From contig CAYRQP010000001.1 in the NCBI GenBank assembly GCA_964426545.1, positions 62,001-126,000 on the forward strand: 64,000 nucleotides of DNA, written 5' to 3'. A program made the position numbers and the translations under genes. Of the stretch, positions 25,971 through 35,900 are shown piece after piece. Below the pieces are notes generated by a model. It ran no database searches. It saw only the letters and a program-made list of their open reading frames with translations, and was not told the origin of the DNA. This DNA comes from CAYRQP01 sp964426545 (GTDB lineage Bacteria; Fermentibacterota; Fermentibacteria; Fermentibacterales; JCC-6). Each line of letters begins with the position of its first letter. Position 1 is the first letter of the stretch.

Positions 25971-27353
25971 ATGTCAGACCTTTCCGCTAAAATGAAAGAA
26001 CTATTCGAGAGGATAGATGTCAACAATACCTGGCGCCAGAAACAGTGCATCAATCTCATCCCTTCAGAAAACACCCCAAGTCCCCTCGTTAAGATATGTG
26101 AACTGGCTGACCCGGCAGGCCGTTATGCTGAACACAAGAAGATGAAGGGTAAAGAAGTTTATTTCTATCATGGCACTGACTTCATTAGACGTGTAGAAGA
26201 AGAGGCAAGAGAAGCTGTTACTGAGTATTTCGCCTGCAGTGAAGCCGAACTCCGTACAATAAGCGGGCAAATGGCAAATGAAGTCGTGTTCAAAGCAGTC
26301 ACGAAGTTTATCAACAGGTCAACTCCGGATGGGACTTTCCGGAAACTGCACTCGGTGATGAACAACAATCTTGGCAAGGGCGGACATCTCTCGAGTCAGC
26401 CTTTTGGTGCCCTCTTCAATTTTGTTGACATCAATCCCGAAACCGATAAGGAGAATTGCATTAATTTCCCCGTTCTGCCGGATAACCCTTATAAGATGGA
26501 TACGAGGAAAATGCTGGAACTCGCTGAAACGGTCAGGCCTGAACTCGTCATCTTCGGCAAGAGCATGTTCCTCTATCCCGAACCTGTCAGGGAATTTGCC
26601 GAACTTGTAAAGGACTGGGAAGACAGACCAATAATAATGTATGACATGGCGCATGTACTTGGTATCTACGGGGCGTTTCAGGCTCCGCTTGCCGACGGGG
26701 CGGATATTGTGACAGGTTCGACTCACAAGACATTCTTCGGCCCACAACGCGGAGTCGTGGTAAGCAACATGGCAAAGAAAACTCCGCTTCGTAAACTATG
26801 GCTCGATGTAAAAGGCAGGGCATTCCCCGGAAGCACAAGCAATCATCACCTTGCGACTCTTCTCGGTCTGCTCGTTGCGACATTGGAAATGAACGCCTTT
26901 AAAGACGAGTACCAGAAACAGGTTCTTTCCAATGCAAGGGCGTTCGCACAGCATCTTGCCGATAACGGGCTTCATGTCGAAGGTGATCCCGCTGACGGCT
27001 ACACTCACACACATCAGGTGGTAATTCGAACTGCCGACTACGGCAATGGCATGGAAGTCGCGGACCGGCTTCAGGAAAGCAATATCATTGTCAACTATCA
27101 GGGACTGCCTGATGATGAGACTTTTCTTTTTGCCAGCGGTGTCCGAACCGGTGTTTCCGAAATGACAAGGTTTGGCATGAATGAAGATGATTTCGGCTCT
27201 CTTGCTGAATTGATGGCAAGGGTCATAATCAAGGGCGAGAACTGTTCCGGCGAAGTCACCGAACTCCGAAGCAGATTCCTGAAAATGCGTTACACACTTC
27301 CTGAAACGGAAATGGACGAACTGTTTGCCGGAGCTCTGAAGACAGCGTTCTAA
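25971..27353 (+). CDS. Divergent serine hydroxymethyltransferase family enzyme
   Basis: PLP-dependent fold type I enzyme of 460 residues, related to serine hydroxymethyltransferase (GlyA). The lysine that binds PLP is K253 in GSTHKTFFGPQRGV, which matches the HKTLRGPR motif of SHMT but is altered. The N-terminal LIPSENTPSP corresponds to the LIASEN motif, and YDMAHVLGIYG supplies the Asp/His that contact the cofactor. The segment where SHMT has YYGGCEYVD reads YFYHGTDFIRR, so the folate or substrate site differs. It could be a bona fide SHMT of an unusual clade or an aldolase-like relative. It follows the EIIA-like gene by 14 bp, with GGAG upstream of the ATG. Confidence 0.8.
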   Translation: MSDLSAKMKELFERIDVNNTWRQKQCINLIPSENTPSPLVKICELADPAGRYAEHKKMKGKEVYFYHGTDFIRRVEEEAREAVTEYFACSEAELRTISGQMANEVVFKAVTKFINRSTPDGTFRKLHSVMNNNLGKGGHLSSQPFGALFNFVDINPETDKENCINFPVLPDNPYKMDTRKMLELAETVRPELVIFGKSMFLYPEPVREFAELVKDWEDRPIIMYDMAHVLGIYGAFQAPLADGADIVTGSTHKTFFGPQRGVVVSNMAKKTPLRKLWLDVKGRAFPGSTSNHHLATLLGLLVATLEMNAFKDEYQKQVLSNARAFAQHLADNGLHVEGDPADGYTHTHQVVIRTADYGNGMEVADRLQESNIIVNYQGLPDDETFLFASGVRTGVSEMTRFGMNEDDFGSLAELMARVIIKGENCSGEVTELRSRFLKMRYTLPETEMDELFAGALKTAF

Positions 27354-27375
27354 CTACTGCTGCCCTGCTCTACTT

Positions 27376-27398
27376 GGAGACATTCCTGCGCAGAAAGA
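27376..27398 (-). repeat. Inverted partial copy of the GGGGACA repeat
   Basis: GGAGACATTCCTGCGCAGAA plus AGA (27376-27398) matches the reverse complement of the downstream copy's right half at 21 of 23 positions. It sits about 75 bp from the full copy at 27469-27529, in opposite orientation, so the two could form a long hairpin. Confidence 0.65.
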
Positions 27399-27418
27399 AG
27401 ACACTCCTCCTTCTGTAG

Positions 27419-27439
27419 GGACATGATTTCTTCGTGTCC
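27419..27439. terminator. Possible hairpin terminator after the SHMT-like gene
   Basis: GGACATGA (27419-27426) pairs with TCGTGTCC (27432-27439) through eight pairs including one G-T, around loop TTTCT. No clear run of T follows, so intrinsic termination is uncertain. Confidence 0.35.
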
Positions 27440-27468
27440 TGTTAGATCTGGTACTTGAATAAACGGCA

Positions 27469-27529
27469 GGTGCTAATAGGGGACACACCTCCTTGAAAGC
27501 AGGAACTCTTTCTGCGGAGGAATGTCCCC
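27469..27529. repeat. GGGGACA palindromic repeat, copy 2
   Basis: This 61-bp unit is nearly the same as 174-233. Arms are GGGGACACACCTCC (27479-27492) and GGAGGAATGTCCCC (27516-27529). It again lies between convergent genes, here the SHMT-like gene and the repeat lipoprotein whose stop codon is 9 bp away. Its sequence and its place suggest a mobile or terminator role. Confidence 0.7.
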
Positions 27530-27537
27530 ATTAGTTG

Positions 27538-29178
27538 CTAGTTGTGCTCGATTGTCAGCTGACCCGGGCTCCAGTCCTCTGCAGCTTCAGGCTCGGTAAT
27601 CTTAGCATAGATCGACCAGGTTCCTTCGGTTGCTCCCGTGCAGTCCCAGTTATACGCTTCATCTCCGCTCGGGACATCATATGCAATCGGATAGAGCGTT
27701 GTACCACCGGTGGAGTCTGTCGAATAGGAGAAATCAATCAGCACGCTATCCGGTGCATCGCATGTCCATTCAAGACGGTATGTCGTATCAGCTGTAGCAC
27801 CACCTGCCGGTGGTGTAGTAAGTGTCAACAGGTATCCTGTATGATCTATTGTGAGTATGCCGGAACTCCAGTCAGTCATTGTATCGAATTCGTCATCGAA
27901 AGCACCGTAGATATACCAGCCCCCGTTTAATGCTTCCGCACAGTCCCAGATGTAATAGCCGGTATTGGGGATTTTCGTATCTATCACGAATAACTCAGCA
28001 CTTACCGTGTCCTCGGAGAACCAGAGATTCAGGTCAAACTCTGATGGAACTTCGGTATCCCATTCAATCTGATACTCCTCATCCGCTTCGGCTCCCTCTT
28101 TAGGCGGTGCTGTAATTTCAAATGTATATTCGAAATCATGATTTATTGTTATCATACCTGCGCTGTAATCTGAACCTGTGTCTCCTTCTTCCAGGATTGT
28201 CCCGTAAACGTAGTATGTACCTTCTGGTACACCGAAACAGTTCCATTCGTAATCCCAATCTGCATGATCGAGTCCGGATACTATAGACACCAGTCCGCTA
28301 CCGGGAAGACTGTCAGTATCGTAATACAGGTCAACAACAGCAGCTCCGCCGCTTGTAATCGAAGTCCATTCTATAGTATAGGTCGAATCTGCAGTGGCTC
28401 CGCTCAATGGAGGCTGTGTAATTGACACTTGCGGAAGACTTCCGCCATGGAAGACCAGCAGCTGTCCATCGCTGAAATCATCTGCTTCCTCTTCCTCCCT
28501 TGAAGGTGAAGTACTTATGAAGTCTGAAGTCGCCTTAGATCCACCCTGAGTTGCAATTATGTAAATGTAATAGTATCCGACATCTATGCGGCTGCAGTCC
28601 CATTCATATTTATAAACATCCGAAAGGTTGTTGACTATTGAAACAGTATCGAGGGAAGTTGTGCTTGTACAACGGTAAACATCGAACTTCGGCTTCGAGA
28701 ATCCTGTTGTTGTCCACTCGATTGTGTAAGTCGAATCCACTTCGGTAATGCCCTCCGGCGGTGCGGTAATCCTAACCGTATACTGCGGAGCGGCATGGTC
28801 GAATGCTATTGAGCCGGTACTGTAAACTGCTATTGGTTCAGCCCCTGTGCCTTCAACCATTGCACGAATGTAAACAATGTCTTCATAAACCTGTACACAG
28901 TTCCATTCGTGGGACCCCGTTGCAGGAAGTGAATCTGCAATGAACTCCAGTCCTGTGGACGGATATAAGTCCGTATCATAAGTAAGTGTTACTGAAGCAT
29001 CTGAAACAGCACCGGTGGTTTCCCACATAATCACATAGGATGAGTCTACCCCCGTAACCGATGTATCTGGCCGTGTAATCTCAATCGACATTACAATCAG
29101 CTCTTCGGGGTTATTGCAGGAAATGATAAGCACTGATATTAGCAAAGTTAAGAAAAGGAATAGTCTACTGTAATTCAT
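27538..29178 (-). CDS. Lipoprotein with five tandem Ig-like repeats
   Basis: A 546-residue predicted lipoprotein. The start is the ATG at 29178 with AAGGAG upstream; it gives a signal peptide ending VLIISC. The mature part is about five repeats of roughly 95 residues. Each begins with a motif like ITAPPEGITEVDSTYTIEW, has a central Tyr/Trp-Asp-Cys (YEWDC or YNWDC) and ends in a strand like SAGMITINH. The pattern resembles beta-sandwich surface domains such as Kre9/Ser-Thr-rich families. One or two cysteines per repeat may form disulfides. A role in surface adhesion or display is inferred. The second repeat has an acidic insert (SREEEEADD). It lies downstream of the pseudopilin cluster. Confidence 0.78.
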   Translation of the reverse strand: MNYSRLFLFLTLLISVLIISCNNPEELIVMSIEITRPDTSVTGVDSSYVIMWETTGAVSDASVTLTYDTDLYPSTGLEFIADSLPATGSHEWNCVQVYEDIVYIRAMVEGTGAEPIAVYSTGSIAFDHAAPQYTVRITAPPEGITEVDSTYTIEWTTTGFSKPKFDVYRCTSTTSLDTVSIVNNLSDVYKYEWDCSRIDVGYYYIYIIATQGGSKATSDFISTSPSREEEEADDFSDGQLLVFHGGSLPQVSITQPPLSGATADSTYTIEWTSITSGGAAVVDLYYDTDSLPGSGLVSIVSGLDHADWDYEWNCFGVPEGTYYVYGTILEEGDTGSDYSAGMITINHDFEYTFEITAPPKEGAEADEEYQIEWDTEVPSEFDLNLWFSEDTVSAELFVIDTKIPNTGYYIWDCAEALNGGWYIYGAFDDEFDTMTDWSSGILTIDHTGYLLTLTTPPAGGATADTTYRLEWTCDAPDSVLIDFSYSTDSTGGTTLYPIAYDVPSGDEAYNWDCTGATEGTWSIYAKITEPEAAEDWSPGQLTIEHN

Positions 29179-29335
29179 TGTGCTCCTTCTGAGTATTTTC
29201 ACATTGTATTCACTAAACATCCAGGCAGTTAATCACCTTAACCAAAACTGAATGTACTTATAATCATATTACTATAATAATATAAAAATTTTCGCCTGAA
29301 GTATAGTGCATATAATTTCATTAATTCTTGCCTGT

Positions 29336-29971
29336 TTACAGCACCGAATAGACCAGATTGGGAGGAGAACTTATCCTCGATGCCCTGCCTTCACCTTCAG
29401 CACCTACCTCTATTGTAAACTGTATCTGCCTGATTCTGTCGAGATAACTGAACCCGTCGAGTTCGCTGCACATGATCTCATCTCCGTTGCTGTCGAAGTA
29501 TGTGAATATCATTCTTCCCTGAACCGAACCGTGATACACAACATTGCCTGCCGCATCTGTAACAGTAAGCATGCCATCCCCGTCTCTGCTCAGCGTCAGC
29601 GTATCCTCCAGACCGGGATTTCCTCTCCCTGATATATCAGCGATGAATGTAACAGCAGTCGAATCAGCATGTAGAATAGGATGCCAGTCTTCACCGACAC
29701 TATAGGCTCTCAAACCCGCATTTTGAATAAACTCCTCTATCTCATCCAAAGCCAAACGCTGATTCGTTTCAATGCGATTATGCTCAATGCTGCTGTCCAC
29801 AACATCTTTCTGGTTCAGAAAGAACAGATATACGGAAGCAACCAGGATGCTGAATATCGCTACTGTGATTGTCAGTTCGAGGAGGGTGAAGGCTATTCTA
29901 TAAATCGGTCGTACAAGAAATCCAACAGTTTCTTTTTTTAGCAATAACCCAGTGAACAAGGTGGGTTTCAT
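29336..29971 (-). CDS. PilW-like minor pseudopilin
   Basis: A 211-residue prepilin-like protein. The N-terminus has a basic leader (about 1-27) and AFTLLELTITVAIFSILVASVYLFF, shown as A-FTLLE, the class III signal peptide with Glu at +5. The residue before the cleavage site is Ala, not the usual Gly. The soluble part has the PilW-like pattern (LALDEIEEFIQNAGLRAY, then beta segments with FTYFDSNGDEI). This gene is the last of the pseudopilin cluster. Its DIRQIQFTIEV-like end closely echoes the N-terminal part of the 1310-residue protein, so the two are paralogs. Confidence 0.82.
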   Translation of the reverse strand: MKPTLFTGLLLKKETVGFLVRPIYRIAFTLLELTITVAIFSILVASVYLFFLNQKDVVDSSIEHNRIETNQRLALDEIEEFIQNAGLRAYSVGEDWHPILHADSTAVTFIADISGRGNPGLEDTLTLSRDGDGMLTVTDAAGNVVYHGSVQGRMIFTYFDSNGDEIMCSELDGFSYLDRIRQIQFTIEVGAEGEGRASRISSPPNLVYSVL

Positions 29972-29998
29972 ATCCGACCTTTCGGCATCATCACGAAA

Positions 29999-31411
29999 TC
30001 AGAACATATTCTCATCGATATCGCGACCTTCATAATCAGGGTCTTCCTGCCAGGATGTCATCTTCCACCTGTTGAGAGATGGAAAATGCGGCGGATGCAT
30101 TGATGTAAGCAGGACATTCCAGGCTATCGCAAGCTCATAACCTCTGTTTCCGCTGCCAAGATATCCCATCGACCTCTGAATCAAACCGCCGAAAATAGTC
30201 ACCCGGACAGATGGGTCAGGCTTGGAGGGGTTTTCAGCTTTCAGGCATCCGCCGGGAATTGCAACTGATGCATGTATCTGGATGCTGCGGTCTGTCTCTA
30301 TATGCCAGGGAGGACTCCAGTCGTCTCCCCCCGGGTCATTTGCGATGACAATATCACCCAGGGAAACTATTCCCATAGGCCCCGATGCTCCGGAAAGCGG
30401 TGCATCTATATCACCTGCTATGTAAATGCTGCCGGTCGAAATTATCGTCACCGGATGATCCGGTCTGCCTGCAGTTTTCAGATAACAGGCATGAGCACCG
30501 CCCTGAATGAATACAACGGTTTTACCTTCAAGCGATATGATGTCCGGCGTTGACTGTTTGTCGCGCTTCGACAGCAATCTGTTCCCGTCGATAATAACCC
30601 TTTCAGGCATGAACAGGCAGGTTCCCTGCTGACTTGCTTCGAATGCAAGTGCAGTAAACCATGAGTCGAAAAGACTGAAGTCTATGCTGTCAGCCTGCAC
30701 TTCCCAGTATGGTCTTCCCTGGATATGATGGCTATACGGTCTTACCCAGACATTCGAACCCGGCGGATGCGGGTTAGCGGAATAGCCGGCCCCTGTGAAT
30801 AAGTAACTGCTCTGAGATGTCGAAACAGCTTTGACAAACGGGTCATCAGTCGAATCGGGTGTCATGCTTGAAAACTGGATCGTACCGTTGGAGTGCACGG
30901 GACCATCTATAACCCGCCTGTCAGTGAAGAACCCCGAAGCAATTCCGTAATCGACCAAAAGAGCATAACGGGAAGGATAATCTGGTGATGTCCTTATCAC
31001 AACATCTCTCGTTACTCCGTTCGAAAGTCCCCTGCTGCGTATCTCGACCCCACCTATGACATTTGGGAGATAGTTGGAGTCATATGGGTCGATTACTACC
31101 CATGCTTTTCCGCATCCGCCCGGAAGTTCCATCCACTGAAGGCTGTCTCCCTGCATCGAATAGGGCTCCCTGAATTCCGGAGAAGCTCCTTCTTCCGCCA
31201 GTTGATAAATTGTCAAATTGGCACCTGCTTCAGCCGATGCAAGTGCCCTTATTCTGTTCTGTGTGTGTATGTGTGACCTGATATTGGTCTGAAATATGAT
31301 ATACAGGGCGCTTGACAGCACGATGAGAACAAGCGTGAGCATAAGAGTGATTGCAAGGATAGCACCTTCGCGACCTTCTACTGAAACCCGATCGATAGAC
31401 TCATCTCTCAT
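29999..31411 (-). CDS. PilX-like pilus-associated membrane-anchored protein
   Basis: A 470-residue protein with a short cytoplasmic head and one N-terminal membrane helix starting at GAILAITLMLTLVLIVLSS. This matches PilX N-terminal type pilus assembly proteins, which lack a strict prepilin site. The body contains glycine-rich beta segments (for example VIDGPVHSNGTIQFS and STGSIYIAGDIDAPLSG), similar to polypeptides with DUF4900-like or beta-helix parts. It is a paralog of the next upstream gene (31417), sharing the order of GPVHSNG, GxIYIAG and GDIVIANDP motifs. It lies 5 bp after that gene and 27 bp before the PilW-like gene. Function is probably in pilus tip or adhesin assembly. Confidence 0.75.
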   Translation of the reverse strand: MRDESIDRVSVEGREGAILAITLMLTLVLIVLSSALYIIFQTNIRSHIHTQNRIRALASAEAGANLTIYQLAEEGASPEFREPYSMQGDSLQWMELPGGCGKAWVVIDPYDSNYLPNVIGGVEIRSRGLSNGVTRDVVIRTSPDYPSRYALLVDYGIASGFFTDRRVIDGPVHSNGTIQFSSMTPDSTDDPFVKAVSTSQSSYLFTGAGYSANPHPPGSNVWVRPYSHHIQGRPYWEVQADSIDFSLFDSWFTALAFEASQQGTCLFMPERVIIDGNRLLSKRDKQSTPDIISLEGKTVVFIQGGAHACYLKTAGRPDHPVTIISTGSIYIAGDIDAPLSGASGPMGIVSLGDIVIANDPGGDDWSPPWHIETDRSIQIHASVAIPGGCLKAENPSKPDPSVRVTIFGGLIQRSMGYLGSGNRGYELAIAWNVLLTSMHPPHFPSLNRWKMTSWQEDPDYEGRDIDENMF

Positions 31412-31416
31412 ACGGA

Positions 31417-32907
31417 CTAGTACTTATCAAGAAGAAGCATGCTTTCAGTCAGGTCCCTGTTTTCCTCCCAGTATATAATTTCCCACTCTCCTGTCTGTGG
31501 AAAATACGGCGGCTGCATGCTCATTAATCTCGTATCGTAGTAGATAGTCGAAATTAAACCTGCAGTACCACCGCCCCCGTATGAGACTGAAGTAATGCCT
31601 TCCGTATCGATCATGTAACCGCCCATGATACTCAGATCGACAGCCGGAGAAGGGTAATACGGATACTCTGCAATCAACTCACCGGTAAGAGCCATGAATA
31701 CTCCATCGAAAGTAAAATCGGAATTAGTCATTATCTGCCATGGAGAATCCCAGTCTGCACCCTCCGGGTCATTTGCTATGACAATATCACCGTATGCGGT
31801 AAAGAGTCCCAGCATATCTGTATTGTTCTCATCGAGCACATCGGGATTCTGATAGATATGTGGTCCTGCAATGTAAATGTGCCCGTTGCATCCTATCGTA
31901 AGTGGGATTCCTGCCCCGCCGCTACCGGGATACTCTTTTACATAAATCCTATCATTCGTGCCATTATCTATCCACACAACAGGTTTTGCATAAGTACTCA
32001 TGTCATAAGTAGATACAATTCCACCATTGGTTTTCCGAACCAGCAGGGTGTCATTCGTAATTAGTATTCTCGTTCCGCTGGGAGCCTGTATTGATGACAA
32101 TGTCAGTCCACCGCTACTCGCATGGCTCGGTATGGACTCCCAGTTAACTTCATCGGGACCGAAGTCAATTTCCTCTGCACTCAGGTCGAAATAAGGCTCA
32201 CCCAGCAGCATTTTCTGGATGGGCTGAATCTGAAGATAACCATACTCGGGAGTTGTTGCCTGAGTGCCGGGGTCGGTACCATAATAGTAATAGCCGCATG
32301 TGAGATTCAGACTGTAGAAATACGGGTCATTCGAAGTACCGGACGAAGAACTGTAAATACAAATTGGGCCATTCGCATGGAAAGGTCCATCGAACCGATA
32401 TCCGTCCCCGTAATAATCATCAGTGTTAGGATTGTTCAGAAAACAGGCGAATCGGGCGAAGTTCAGTGGCATCATCATAACTTCCATGCCGTACATATAG
32501 TTCGTGTTGTTCAAGCGGTCCTTTGCCAGTACCCTGACACCATAGGCATTAGCCTCCGTGACATAGGCATTGTTATTGTGCGGGTCTATCACGACTTTCA
32601 CTACTCCCAGATTTTCATACTCAAGGTTATACCATCCGGGTGTCGTACTGTCGGGCATAAACATCACTGGTGTGATTCCTCCCGGCACCTGAGTACCTTC
32701 GAGAATCATGTGTGAAGCAAGTGCCGCTCCAGCTTCAGCGGTATACATCGCGACCAGTTCATCTTTTTCCCACTCGTGTGCACCAATATTTGCCTGAAAA
32801 AGAACATATATAGCAGCGGAAAGAAGGACGAATACAACTGTGACTATTGCTGCCGCTACCAGTGCTGAACCATTTTCAAACCGGGCTTTTCTTGTCTTTG
32901 TCATCAT
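31417..32907 (-). CDS. PilX-like protein, paralog of the downstream gene
   Basis: About 496 residues from the ATG at 32907, which has AGGGGGCAG upstream overlapping the stop of the giant pseudopilin. A longer frame starts at 33027 inside that gene and is unlikely. The N-terminus has a basic stretch and the membrane helix SALVAAAIVTVVFVLLSAAIYVLF, followed by the AEAG motif (YTAEAGAAL) typical of PilX-type proteins. The body repeats motifs of the 29999 gene: GPFHANGPICI, GHIYIAG and GDIVIANDPEGADWDSPW. Extracellular placement is expected. Tyr- and Asn-rich segments suggest a surface-exposed beta structure. Confidence 0.75.
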   Translation of the reverse strand: MMTKTRKARFENGSALVAAAIVTVVFVLLSAAIYVLFQANIGAHEWEKDELVAMYTAEAGAALASHMILEGTQVPGGITPVMFMPDSTTPGWYNLEYENLGVVKVVIDPHNNNAYVTEANAYGVRVLAKDRLNNTNYMYGMEVMMMPLNFARFACFLNNPNTDDYYGDGYRFDGPFHANGPICIYSSSSGTSNDPYFYSLNLTCGYYYYGTDPGTQATTPEYGYLQIQPIQKMLLGEPYFDLSAEEIDFGPDEVNWESIPSHASSGGLTLSSIQAPSGTRILITNDTLLVRKTNGGIVSTYDMSTYAKPVVWIDNGTNDRIYVKEYPGSGGAGIPLTIGCNGHIYIAGPHIYQNPDVLDENNTDMLGLFTAYGDIVIANDPEGADWDSPWQIMTNSDFTFDGVFMALTGELIAEYPYYPSPAVDLSIMGGYMIDTEGITSVSYGGGGTAGLISTIYYDTRLMSMQPPYFPQTGEWEIIYWEENRDLTESMLLLDKY

Positions 32908-32914
32908 CTGCCCC

Positions 32915-35900
32915 CTATTCCGCATCCCCGAAGACCTGTACATTGTCGAGATTCCATCCGCCACGCACTCCATCCGAACCGGAACTTTGGACATATCTGA
33001 TGAAGAAATAATCGGCATTATCATCATGCCCTGCTTCCATTGCAGTACTCATCTCAATCTCTTCCGTGTCCCAGTAGGAGTGATTTGTATTATAGGTTCT
33101 AATGAGTATCCAGTCTTCTTCATCTGTCGGATAGTCTTCATCTTCGCTGAATCCAATGAAGACAAGAGCGTCATCTCCCCCTGAAAGCCGTACACACCTG
33201 TCGAATCGAAGTATAACAGACGATTGTTCAGAGTCGGGCATCTCGTATGCAGGAGATATAAGATACGCCCATGCATCATTGTTGTAGTAACCATCATCTG
33301 AGAGGTCAGTACCCGCTATGGAACCGTCATTTTCAGGAACGAGCCAGGGATCTACGTCCGGAACAACGACTGGTGCACCAAACTCCCAGTCATCATTGGT
33401 GCCTGCGTGAGTCCAGGCTGTCGGAATTCCACCTGCCGCATCGGCAAAACTGTAGATTCCCTCAAAATCAGAATATACATACTCACTGTTCAGCGGAGAT
33501 TCCGAAATGCTATTGGTCGAACCGAGTCCGATATCACATGCTATTTCAGCTATTGATGTTCCAATCTTCATAAACGGGAGGTCATTGCTTCTTACAAGGA
33601 CTGACGGGTCGTAATTGTCATTAGAACTGCGCCTGCACATGTAGTCACTCGTCTGTATATGTTCCCAATACACGATGTCCTCCGAGGATGCGGAATCAGC
33701 TTTTTCAATCTTCACTGCAAGCTGCTGTCCTTCCGGAAGGTAGAATATCGAGTCGAGAGAAATCGACTGCCAGCCGCTCTCCTGAACCTGAAGAGAAACG
33801 CCGTCTGCTGCAAGTGTCATGCTGTATGTATTCCATTCTCCGGCTCCCGTGAATGCAGAGTCATCAGGGATGGAAGACATATAAATATCGACATTGTTGA
33901 ATGTGCAGTCAGGGTAGTCACTTGTGACATTGAAGGCTATAGACTGAATCGAATAGACATCGACTGTTGTTTGTATCAAAAGGTCATCTACCTTCCAGAA
34001 TCCGTCTGTCACTGTGGCTGCTGCACCGAAGACAAATCGGATTATCACCAAATTGCCTGCAAATGATGAAAGGTCAGCTGAAGCAGTTTGCCAGACATAT
34101 CTCGAACCTGCCCCATAGTATATGTGCGTATTCGCAGGTGCCGGATGTTCGGGACTGCAGATACCGGTATAGCCCAGCGGAAGAATGCTCCAGGTTACTC
34201 CGTTATCTGAACTGATCTGAACATAACCGCCGGCGCTGTTCGACTGGGTGTTATACTGATGCTTGAAGGAAAAGAAAGTCTCTATTGCTGTCGATGGAAT
34301 ATACACCGACGGTGTCTGAAGATAGCAGTAGGAACTGTCGCTGAAACCACCTTCGTCATTCTGAATTTCCCAGTAATCATTGGATGATTCACTGCCTATT
34401 CTCCAGTCATCGATACCTGTATAACCCTTCTTATCCGAATAAAGAGTATTATGCTCCCAGCCGGGGACAGTGTTTTCATCAGTTAAGGAAGCAATCTCGA
34501 TATCATCCCATCCTCTTCCGTAATTAGGCCAGCTTCCCTGATCATACTGACTCAGCATTATTTCAAATGAAGAACTGAATTCCTGGTCATTGGAACGGGC
34601 AGCAGCATCGAGGTCCAGAGCAAGAGTATTCCATTCCAATCCGGAAGTCTGCGGTTGGGCAATGCTAACATACACCGAATCATCATGTGTTACTGTGAGA
34701 ATAATATTGTCGAGTGAAATTCCGTCTGAAGCATTGAAAAGGTCAGCCTGATAATTGCCGTACTGTCCGAAGATTATGTAGATGCTGCTGTCCGGCATTG
34801 AGGAAGGTGTAAAGGAGACTGAGCGGTCATGCCAGCTGTAATCTGAATAGTTGTTGGGATTTAAGTATTCGATTATTTCGAAGCTACCGTCAATATCTCC
34901 CGTTGAATTCCAACCGACAAAATCAGATTGAGTCCCTGAATCATGATTGTCATCACTGTGGTCGTGGAAACGGTAGTGCACCGTGAAGACATCGCCGTTG
35001 CTGTATCCGACCGTTGAAGCCTCAATCATCACCCGGTTATATGCATACTGTCCCTGATATTGAGCATCCATCGTGATAAACTGCCCGTTGCCCTGCCAGG
35101 TCGACGGAGAGTGAACTCTCACCCGCCCGCTTCCCGAATAGTGTATGTCTCCGGGCGTTCTGCCGCGAACCGGCTCGAAGTCGATTGTGAACAATGTATC
35201 TGTAGAAGTACTCTCCACATGCAGATATACTCCGTCGAGATCATGCAAGGTCTCCCATGTGCCGGCTTTTGAGTCCATCTTCAGTATAAGATTATCCGTA
35301 TTCTCATTGAAATCTGAAAGGTCGACATTCCATACCGCCATATTCTGCACTGACGGTCCGGTTACGTCCCTGTCCAATCGCAGGAATGTCATCCCGCCCT
35401 CCGTGATAATACCGCACCTTCCGTTTATCGGACCCGGAGTATATTGCCACGAAGGATTGAACTTTGATTCAAAATCTTCGGAATATACAATTGTGGTGTC
35501 AGTTGCTATAGAGGGATCTATTCCATCCTCCCATAATGTCACGAGCATCTCTTCTGTATATGCAACATCGAATGTCTCTTCTTCCGTCAGTGCTTCTCCA
35601 GGGTCTTCGTCCGGAGTATAGGATATCCATTCGATTGCATTCTTAAACAGCACCCATCCTCCATTCTCCGTGAACTGGGTTGCCTGCCAGGGAGAGAAGT
35701 GAACACGTCTTCGAGTCGGCATGGCTTCATTGATTACAGAGACACCAGAGGAATCATCTACGGCATCAATTCTCGTGAGTAGTGTCGTTCCTGATCTGAA
35801 GTCATACATGCTCGAATGATATCCCGAGTCTGCATATACTGAAAAAGTCGAAGGCAGATCTCTGTTCAACGGGTGTGCCGGTTCCTCGACAAGCATTGAA

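Noticed and set aside
32908..33027. Extended N-terminus for the 31417 PilX-like protein.
   Set aside because: It overlaps the giant pseudopilin in another frame and would place 40 residues before the PilX helix.
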